NCBI GenBank assembly: GCA_011037195.1
Contig: JAAEAF010002760.1
Coordinates: 220,316 to 284,315, forward strand
Reading direction: 5' to 3'
DNA length: 64,000 nt
DNA from: Triatoma infestans
Lineage: Eukaryota; Arthropoda; Insecta; Hemiptera; Reduviidae
Shown here: positions 56,871 to 64,000 of the stretch, one piece after another
How positions within the stretch are numbered: the stretch's first letter is position 1
Layout: every line of letters begins with the position of its first letter
Position numbers and translations under genes: made by a program
The notes under the pieces: generated by a model
What the model was told of the DNA's origin: nothing
Database searches by the model: none
Seen by the model: the letters and a program-made list of their open reading frames with translations, nothing else

Positions 56871-57480
56871 TACGCTTTTGACTAAAAGTGTCAAACCAAA
56901 ATACATAAGTAAACGCTCCGGAAAGCCGACAAAGGAAGAAGTGAAAAGATTAGATCAACATTTTTATTCCAAAATCAAAATCAAAAACGTGGGTGAAACC
57001 TTTGTTAAACAAGTGGATGCTATATTTCATTTCAAAAAGTAGAATTTAATAGCCTATTTGCAAGAGAAAACATGAAGCGAAATGGCCAACGAGTTTAAAC
57101 TCTTGGGCCCGGAATAAGGGCGGCATTGTTTTGCTACTATTAGTTCTTTAGACAATGTTGAAATTTCGTAACTTTTTTGGTTGTTCTGACAATTAAAACT
57201 GCTATACACAGTCCTTCTTCCATTTATTGGAGAGGTAGATTTATAAGGAGTGGCTATAATGCCAAATCCATTGCGCCCTGGAAGTTTTGTTGTGGCACCC
57301 TTTGTGAATCGATTTATTTAGTTGCATGTAGCAATGTTCTTGCATTGAATGCGTATAGAAGGTGGCAAGAGTTACCCTGGACCCCAGTACTGTAAATCTA
57401 TTTGATGTTGTAAAATCTTAAGTACATCCAAATCCAAAAGTGCTTGTTTGTCCTGGAGATCATTTGATGCCAGCAAGTTT
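56871..57480 (+). pseudogene. Coding-like unrecognised segment between direct repeats
   Basis: A frame reads SKRSGKPTKEEVKRLDQHFY, then KIKNVGETFVKQVDAIFHFK to a stop at about 57040. Further on, YNAKSIAPWKFCCGTLCESI and, in another frame, HPNPKVLVCPGDHLMPASLL occur. Composition suggests decayed protein-coding DNA, either a captured host exon or a lost element ORF. I do not recognise the family. Confidence 0.35.
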
Positions 57481-57514
57481 GCTAGTGAGAAATACATCAA
57501 GATACAAACATTTA

Positions 57515-57660
57515 TTAATTGTTGTGGTTGGTTTCGCAGAGCTGGAAAGCATCAGAAGTATTTTCCGCTATAGCTTGCTTCTTTTTGTGGTCATCGACCG
57601 GTTTTCCGAGCGTTCGCCCATCATCAGGATGTTTTTGGTCAAAAAAACGGTATGATAACA
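57515..57660 (-). repeat. Ribozyme-like repeat, inverted copy
   Basis: Sense ACATCCTGATGATGGGCGAA, CGCTCGGAAAACCGGTCGAT, GACCACAAAAAGAAGC. Core CTGATGA kept; GAAA has become GGAAAA and stem II has one mismatch. Stem III palindrome and stem I are intact. Confidence 0.7.
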
Positions 57661-57999
57661 TAGACTTGCACAGAGTAAATTCAATTGATTTTTTAAACAC
57701 TGATTTTTTTAAAAGTGTTTTTGTCAGGACTATGTAAAGGAGGGGTTTGATGTTCCTGGATGGGTAAACACATGTTTTTCCTTTTTTATAAGCGATTATT
57801 GTACATTGTACCTTTTAAAAACATTTAAACAAATGGAGATGTATAACTTAAATTACGTTTTTGTAGGAGATTTACTTTGATAATTAATTACCCATACTAT
57901 CGACTTATTTTATTATTTGATTGTTCTTTGATTGTAATTTTAAGCAAAGCGAAAGACCACTGTGTCAGCCAACCGTGATCTACTGTGGAACTAGCTCAA

Positions 58000-58245
58000 T
58001 GATCGTAAGATAGTATAAGTAACTAAATATGTTGTTTGAATAATTAATATACATAATCATATTAGTTGATATTCACGTATTATACATTCCATATTTTACC
58101 TTTTCATAATCCACATACACCATTCACGCAAGCAAGTAAACTTAAATATGGGACAAAAAAACATCCTGATGATGGCGCGAATGCCCGAAACCGATTGATG
58201 ACCATAAAAAGAAGCAGGTTATTACGGAAAATATTTCTGAAACAT
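58000..58245 (+). repeat. Ribozyme-bearing direct repeat, second copy
   Basis: Same landmarks as 56646-56870, then ACATCCTGATGATGGCGCGA, ATGCCCGAAACCGATTGATG, ACCATAAAAAGAAGCAGG. The downstream text GAAGCAGGTTATTACGGAAA matches 29980-30000, tying it to the copy at 29931. Confidence 0.8.
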
Positions 58246-59164
58246 TTTATTAACTTTGCTACTGTATTTTTTATGTACGTATAAACAATAAAGAAATAAA
58301 TAAAAGTTACTACATGAACATGCAAATCTTAAGAAAGGGAGGCATTCAGCAAATTTGAATCTTGGAAAAATCTTGCAAGTTAAAGAAACAAGTATAACTT
58401 TAATGAGTGGCAATTTAAGATAGATTTGTGATTAGAAAAAAAAAAATGAGGCAATGGTAGCTCAGATTAGCCTACCTAGGTACTTAACTAATTTTTTTTT
58501 TTTAATTTTAACATCATCTGTTTAAAAATTCATATCGTAATTCAGTTAATATATCTCTATTAATGGTTTCTACTCGAATGCCATTTCTGTTTTTTTTTTT
58601 TAATATCCTGATTCTCTATTAATATTCAAAATATAAGATTCCAATTTACATTAAATTACTCTAAGTATCACAGAAAAGTTTTCTTCCAATGCTTATCATT
58701 AATAAAATATTTATGAAGTGTTTGCATTTTATTATTGTTACTTTTAAAAGTAATTTGTAGGTAATTCATACTAAGAGTAAACTTGTTAAAGCGGTGTTCT
58801 GGTTCATCCTACATTCAGGGATTCATGATGGACCATTCATATTTAGTAGTTTCAGTCCTCCCTAAAAAAAAAGATTGCTTAGAAGAGCAATTTTCTAAAA
58901 GCTCTTCTACTACTATTTAATAATACTATGTACATAGTATATAATTATAAACATTCAGGAAGTTGACTGGACAATTTGTTCTTCATTTTTTTTCCCAATG
59001 ACTAGCATAAACTGTTTAAAAGATTATTATTTTTGCTACCAGTGTTCTCCGTATGTAGTTGTTTGTTTTTAATTTAGTTATCATTTATGATCATAGCTTG
59101 TGTGATTCGTTAGAATTTTAAGTACATAATAACCAAAAAAGTCGCACAGCTCGGTTGAAGTATT
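58246..59164. other. AT-rich spacer
   Basis: AGAAGAGCAATTTTCTAAAAGCTCTTCT (near 58878) is a small hairpin (AGAAGAGC / GCTCTTCT). No gene. Confidence 0.5.
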
Positions 59165-59656
59165 TTTCTTTTTTTTAACTTTTATTGATATTTACAATTT
59201 ATTGTATAATGTACAATACAATAAGCAAAATAATGACATGATGATTAGAACAAGTATGGGTAATAATGTCCCTTAAAGTTACCGAGGCAGTATGTTAATG
59301 GTTTTGTAAGTCTCGCAACCACAGGCGTTTTAGTCGGCGGGGAGGACTCTCCGAAATGTGCAAAGGCATCAATTGTAGGAGGAGAGGAATAAGGTGAAGG
59401 AGGAATTTTTTGTAACAGGAATATATAAGTTTCTTGGATGTAAGGGATTTTTTAGGTCATTGTGTAAGGTCAGGTTGGATATGTAAAATGGAGATTGGGA
59501 GATTTGGCGGAAGATTGTGGATTTCAGGGATTGGATTCTTTTTGAATTGATTCGCTTAGTTAAGCCCGAGACTTCAACAACATAAGTACAAAATGAACGT
59601 AAAATTGTGTTGTATAAAAGTACCTCGTTGTCTAATCAGAGTTTGGAGCGTTTCTC
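59165..59656 (-). mobile_element. LINE-J C-terminus, cut by an LTR
   Basis: Minus frame LLYNTILRSFCTYVVEVSGL, then TKRINSKRIQSLKSTIF and QSPFYISNLTLHNDLKNPL. Same family as 10210-11480. The 5' side stops exactly where LTR-Y begins (59658). Confidence 0.8.
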
Positions 59657-59657
59657 T

Positions 59658-59992
59658 AATGTAATAGGATCCGAGCAGAGAGACACACACAAAAATTGAG
59701 AGTCTCACTCACTACTTAGGCCAGATTAGAGTGAGAGACTCTGTTTATATACAGCTGCGTTAGCCATACAGGAGATTCTTTCAGCAATTTATACAGCAGT
59801 CACAGCGCGTCAGCAAGCATCTACTACCTTTCTCTTTACTCACTCTAAATTGCTCACTACCATTTTCTACATTCGTGCAAAGTCCAGGCAGTTTGTGTTA
59901 CTTTGCTCATTATACAGTGTTGAGCATTACTTTCAGTTTATTTATCTTCCAAATCCAATTCTCTCCTTCTCATACCCATTATATTGGTGGCA
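59658..59992 (+). mobile_element. LTR-Y copy 2 with primer-binding-site-like end
   Basis: TGTAATAGGATCCGAGCAGA start; TATATACAGCTGCG, CAAAGTCCAGGCAGTTTGTG block; ends CCCATTATA followed by TTGGTGGCAGCG (59993-60004). The latter looks like a tRNA primer-binding site just inside a gypsy-type 5' LTR. Almost no internal region follows. Confidence 0.75.
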
Positions 59993-60044
59993 GCGAATTC
60001 GAATCCCGCTTTTTGCCCAGCTTTAGCATTTTGAACCGAACTCA

Positions 60045-60111
60045 GAAGAAAGGTAGTAGATGCTTGCTGACGTGCTATGACTGCTGTATTAACTGCTGCA
60101 AGACTCTCCTG
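60045..60111 (-). repeat. Inverted LTR-Y fragment, part 1
   Basis: AAAGGTAGTAGATGCTTGCT, GACGTGCTATGACTGCTGTA are the reverse complement of 59780-59832. It continues at 60832 after the LTR-X insertion. Confidence 0.85.
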
Positions 60112-60831
60112 TGTAATGACATAGCAATGTCAAAGTCTTCACAAAATATAACAAAAGGAAAGAATAATTTATAACTAGTGGCCTCACAGCTGGTCGCTGC
60201 CTTTTCAATACAAAGGTATCAAAGACAAGCACCGATAAAGCCCTGTTCATTGAACCTGGTCTTTGAAAGACGCCGATGGGCGACCAAATCTGGCCACTGA
60301 CCTGAATCACTGGTCGCCGACCTAACCAAGGTCGCACAAGGTCGCACGCTACTAGAGATGTCTTAGTGTGAGAACTTACTTACACACTTGACAGTGTGGG
60401 AGTAAGAGTAATATAAACTTAGCCCCACTGGAAGAGGGGATCATTATATCATTCATCATTATACGAGTAGCCACATCATTATATCAGTATCATTTTACAG
60501 CAGCAGTTATACTTGAGTTCCGAGCGCGTCCCTATACAAGGTTTTACTTATAATTATTTTCATAGTTATGCATATTAGTTTGTTTATTATAATCATTTTA
60601 AATTATTTGTTATTTAACTCTTAAAATTATTTATTTACTTTTATCCAATCTTATTAATAATTGTAGTTACCATTAGGCTCATTCAAATTATTATTAAAAT
60701 ATATTCTATTTTTATAAATTCAGTGTTAGTAATTCAAGCAATAACTCTCTAAACTAACTTCCGTCTAATAAATCCCTCTTCAAGACATCTAACTTCATAC
60801 CTCAGGAATCACGACAACTGATTCCACTACA
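60112..60831 (+). mobile_element. LTR-X solo LTR, 720 bp, with 4-bp target duplication
   Basis: TGTAATGACATAGC start and GATTCCACTACA end; CCTG on both sides (60108-60111 and 60832-60835), the duplication size usual for gypsy-type integrases. Internal blocks ATAACTAGTGG, GAAGAGGGGAT and GAGCGCGTCCCTAT match 41677-42419. No coding. Confidence 0.88.
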
Positions 60832-60935
60832 CCTGTATGGCTAACGCAGCTGTATTTAAACAGAGTCTCCCACTCTAAGTAGTCTAAGAAGAAGTCTCTA
60901 TCGAGTGTTTAGCTCTTGTCATTTCAGTCTAGTAT
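60832..60935 (-). repeat. Inverted LTR-Y fragment, part 2
   Basis: CCTGTATGGCTAACGCAGCT, GTATTTAAACAGAGTCTC is the reverse complement of 59730-59775, continuing part 1. Confidence 0.85.
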
Positions 60936-61039
60936 GAGGGTTAGGTTGTGTAGATATTAGTATTTATAGTACATACTGAAGATAATTAGTAATTTCTGTC
61001 CGTTGCGAGATTTTATAAGCTCCCTAAACAGAGGTGTTT

Positions 61040-61440
61040 TTCACTTCTTCTTACTAATAATAGTAAGAGGAAGTATTATTGCGCCAAATTTTCGAAATTG
61101 AGTTTTCACAGTAAATACATGCCTTGAGGTTCATTGAGCTTAACATTTTTTTTTTAGCTAATATGTGTGTGTGTGTGTGTTTTTTTTGTATTTATGAACA
61201 AAATATCTCAAAAGGGAAAAATTGAAATAAACTCAAACTTGATCTTCACGTTTAGGTACTATTATCACATCTTACACGAAGATTTCGGACAAAATGTATC
61301 AACCGGAAGTACGACTTATTACATTTTTTTTATTTTTTCAGTTTTTCGCAATATCCCCGAAAACGGCTCCAACTATTTTCTTTAAACTTGTATACAATTT
61401 TCGCACATAAACACCTATCATTTTTATTTGAATTTGTTAG
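61040..61440 (+). repeat. FamA copy, truncated
   Basis: CTTACTAATAATAGTAAGAG start hairpin, AAATTTTCGAAATTGAG, TG tract 61163-61180, ACGTTTAGGTACTATTATC, CAACCGGAAGTACGAC, then one module fragment ending near 61440. Confidence 0.85.
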
Positions 61441-61469
61441 AGTGGGATCCTTACTACCGTTTCAAGGCT

Positions 61470-61975
61470 ACGAATAACGATCACCAAACAATTCTGTGAC
61501 AGAAAAATCAAACGATGGATAAAAAGGGAATTGCAGAAGCACTGGAAGAATATGGAGGTATGTCTCCATGCTAAAAGATTTATGAAATATTATATAAGAT
61601 AAGGGTTCTTGAAATATCTTTTCCCCTTGTATAGGATACACTTTGATTGAAGACACTGGGATAGCCAGTCATTTACACACACACAAAAAGGCACGAACTT
61701 CTAGTCCTTTGTGTGAGTATTATGATAATGGATTCAGAGAAACAATGTATCATTATGTAAGTCAGTGACCCTCGTATTGCTAATAAATACTAGGTTCCGC
61801 ACAAGTTTAGGAATGCTTCAGAGAGCTGGAAATTAAGGATATCTTAAGATTTTGTTGCCAGACCGGTGCATTTCTGGAGGAGGCTTCTTAGGAAAAGTTT
61901 TTCTTTTGGTGGGAGGAGAAGAGCCAGATTGGCTTAGGTCCCGCGCCTTCGGGCACTCACTAATAATAATAAATT
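61470..61975 (+). mobile_element. LINE 3' end with zinc-knuckle-like region and (TAA)n tail
   Basis: ITKQFCDRKIKRWIKRELQK and HWKNMEVCLHAKRFM, then, after a gap, PLCEYYDNGFRETMYHYVSQ (C-x2-Y...H pattern, degraded), ECFRELEIKDILRFC, a stop and the tail GGCACTCACTAATAATAATA. Typical of an RNase H-bearing LINE C-terminus, a family separate from LINE-RH. Its tail is (TAA)n, and no LINE-RH hairpin is present. Confidence 0.7.
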
Positions 61976-62684
61976 ATTTTTAGTAAACATAACTACTCTT
62001 GCATATAATTATCATTACTTTTGTTGTTTAAAAATTAAGCACAAACATAAAGCTTATAGCAGGCTAGCTGACTATAAAAACTAGACAATTAGTGGCCGAA
62101 TTAAGGATGAATAATCACACGATATGGGAGGTCATATCTTTTGATGTTTTTTGGGCAGTAAACCCGACAGGAAATAAGCCAAACTACTATCAATCTTTGG
62201 AAGAAAACGACTAAGGTCGGCCACAGTGTGTAGCCCGCTTAAGTGAACGTGATGAGAGGTTTCACGTTAGATTTTTTCCTCTCTAACAAACACTAACAGG
62301 TGAATAGCTGAAATTACAAAAAGTAAAATCTTTATATTCCATTTATGGATTTACCAGGGGTATTGTAGTCTTGAATTTTTTCGACCACAAATTCATTAAT
62401 CAGATGTTTCAGTTAATTGAGTAATTTTTTTTTTTTTCAGTTTTTGCAAATTAATCGAAAACGAGAAAACGAGTTACTTTTAACTCGCTTTACTTTGTAA
62501 ACATTATCGGTTTATTACTTTTATTCAGTGTATTTTTCTGAGATTATTCATTAATTTTATTGTGTAACTTTGTGCTTACCTCTATAAAACCATTTTAGTT
62601 ATTTACTGTTATATCACTTATATTAATAGGAAGGTAATTAAAATTTGTTTTAAAAATTCTGTTCGAAGCAAATTTGTCAGCTGG
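61976..62684. other. AT-rich spacer
   Basis: Nothing recognised; a T13 run at about 62426. Confidence 0.45.
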
Positions 62685-63310
62685 AGCAGTATGATTGAGT
62701 GTGTAACAGCAACCAAAGAGAGTAGAGAGAAGAGAGAAGAGAAACGAACCCAACCACTCTACCGGACTGGAGTGGGAGAAACCAGATAAATACAGCAACA
62801 GACAGTCCAGAAATAGACAGTTCACTAGAGTTCAATCTCGCCTTGTCATTCCACTCTACCTTAACCATTCTCTATTGTAAAGTCCGGGCAGACTGTGTCT
62901 CTTTATTAATATACTTTGTTAACACTGGTTAACTAGTATATTAAAAAAGAGACACAATCTGCGTGGACTTTACAGTAGAGAATGGTTAAGTTAGAGTGGA
63001 ATGACACGTAGTGACTCGCGAGATTGAACTCTAGTGAACTATCTATTTCTGGACTGTCCGTTGCTGTATTTATCTGGTTTCTCCCACTCCAGTCGAAGAG
63101 AGTGGTTGTCTCTTTGTTTGCTGTTACATCCCAAATAAATACAGCAACGGACAGTCTAGAAATAGACAGTTCATTAGAGTTCAATCTCGCGAGTCACTAC
63201 GTGTCATTCCACTCTACCTTAACCAGTCTCTATCGTAAAGTCCAGGCAGATTGTGTCTTTTTATTAATATACTGGTTAACCAGTGTTAACAAAGTCTTCT
63301 CATTTCATCA
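62685..63310. repeat. Three alternating-orientation copies of an LTR-like segment
   Basis: Copy 1 (+) about 62755-62935, copy 2 (-) about 62936-63115, copy 3 (+) about 63132-63310. Shared blocks: CTCCCACTCCAGT-type, AAATACAGCAACGGACAGTC, ATAGACAGTTCACTAGAGTT, TCATTCCACTCTACCTTAAC and AAAGTCCAGGCAGATTGTGT. The last block is also in LTR-Y (36598, 59879), so the segment is a related LTR. Copies 1 and 2 form an almost spacerless hairpin with about 175-bp arms. Confidence 0.85.
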
Positions 63311-64000
63311 ACTAGACCTAAATTCTCTCCCATTATTCTACTTCACTATTTTTCACATTATTCCAGTATTTTTTTTTTTCATTTCATTTAAAATGGAAAC
63401 ATTTCAATTCTTTACTCATGATAATCACCATATTGGAACATTTTATTTCAAATAAATTTGAATTTGTCACACATTTGTAATAAAATGTAAAACAAAATTA
63501 GCAGTCCTAATCATGAAAATTAAAATTAAGGCGTGATATATCTTACAACTATAGTATTAGAAACAATACATCTATGTCTTGCGGGTTTGAAATTATGCAA
63601 TAATTATTGTTTTAAAAATATTGCAAAAAAAAAAATTGTTACTTCCTTTATAGTAAGTAATCTGTTTTATTATAACATTGAATTAATTATTGGCGTAATA
63701 TAATTATCTTTTTCTTTTTTTTTTTATAATTTCATCGGCATCATAACATAGTCACTTTTCCGTTAGTTTTTATTTCTTCCCAGTCTTGTCCATAAAAGGA
63801 ATGGAAAAATAACATTAAAAACCTACTTCTTAATTCTTTTTTGGAATAATCTTGTAAAGAACTTTGTGCAGCTGAATCTTTCGTCTTCCTATGTGACTTT
63901 AAAAAAAAACAACAAAAAAATCACTTTATTTTGCGAAAAAGATTCAGACTGCCAAAATTGTTGGAGATTGGAATTTATAATCAATTAATAAATATTTACT
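63311..64000. other. AT-rich spacer to window end
   Basis: No gene seen. TTACTTCCTTTATAGTAAGTAA near 63641 is a short imperfect palindrome, faintly like a FamA end. Confidence 0.45.

Noticed and set aside
63024..63455. 143-codon frame
   Set aside because: It runs through the inverted LTR-like copies; its repeated peptide reflects the DNA repeat, not a protein.
1..64000. CRISPR array, operon, phage or bacterial features
   Set aside because: Repeats are dispersed or microsatellite-like, not spaced direct repeats; all coding is eukaryotic retroelement or mariner type.

Overview
This window looks like repeat-dominated intergenic or intronic DNA from an animal, most likely an arthropod and probably an insect. 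It is AT-rich throughout. It carries long simple repeats and tRNA-headed SINEs. Its LINE remnants are Jockey-like, RTE-like and RNase H-bearing types, alongside mariner DNA and Ty3/gypsy-type LTR DNA. The order cannot be decided from the sequence; Hemiptera would be my guess only. I find no intact host protein gene, rRNA or functional tRNA gene. The only long open frame that is continuous to its stop is a 5'-truncated retrotransposon reverse transcriptase at 26923-27732. Working names used below: FamA (main dispersed repeat), SINE-1/2/3, LINE-J (Jockey-like), LINE-RH (RNase H plus zinc-knuckle LINE), LTR-X (ends TGT...CCACTACA) and LTR-Y (ends TGTAATAG...CATTATA).

Layout. 1-5.5 kb: FamA, a LINE-RH tail, several SINEs and one arm of an inverted duplication whose partner lies 27 kb away at 32.56-33.39 kb. 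5.6-8.5 kb: RTE-like debris, then a LINE-J copy with a LINE-RH copy inserted in it, both with target-site duplications. 9-15 kb: mariner-like debris, a LINE-J copy, a LINE-RH tail and long AT-rich stretches. 15.6-27 kb: many FamA copies interleaved with LINE-J reverse-transcriptase fragments and an LTR-X solo LTR. 26.9-27.8 kb: the freshest-looking LINE insertion. 28-35 kb: LINE-J fragments, a complete hammerhead-ribozyme-like motif at 29931-29968, SINE-2 and SINE-1. 35.6-37.3 kb: broken gypsy integrase joined head to head with an LTR, then a CR1/Jockey-like LINE C-terminus. 38-51 kb: deleted mariner, FamA copies, LTR-X and SINEs. 54-56.5 kb: large inverted repeat with a SINE in one arm only. 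56.6-58.3 kb: direct repeats carrying ribozyme-like motifs. 59-64 kb: LINE-J, nested and inverted LTR pieces, a FamA piece and a LINE tail.

Most notable signals: (i) hammerhead-type self-cleaving motifs of the kind carried by Penelope-like elements; (ii) a 3'-terminal hairpin shared by three LINE-RH copies and one of the two SINE-1 tail types, with compensating stem changes, which suggests the SINE is mobilised by that LINE; (iii) FamA, a roughly 1-kb family with 15-bp terminal inverted repeats, hairpins at both ends and about 305-bp internal modules, for which I recognise no described family; (iv) several nested insertions whose order can be read from target-site duplications. There is no operon-like or pathway-like gene set here: what works together is parasitic DNA, with non-autonomous SINEs, FamA and solo LTRs depending on enzymes encoded elsewhere.
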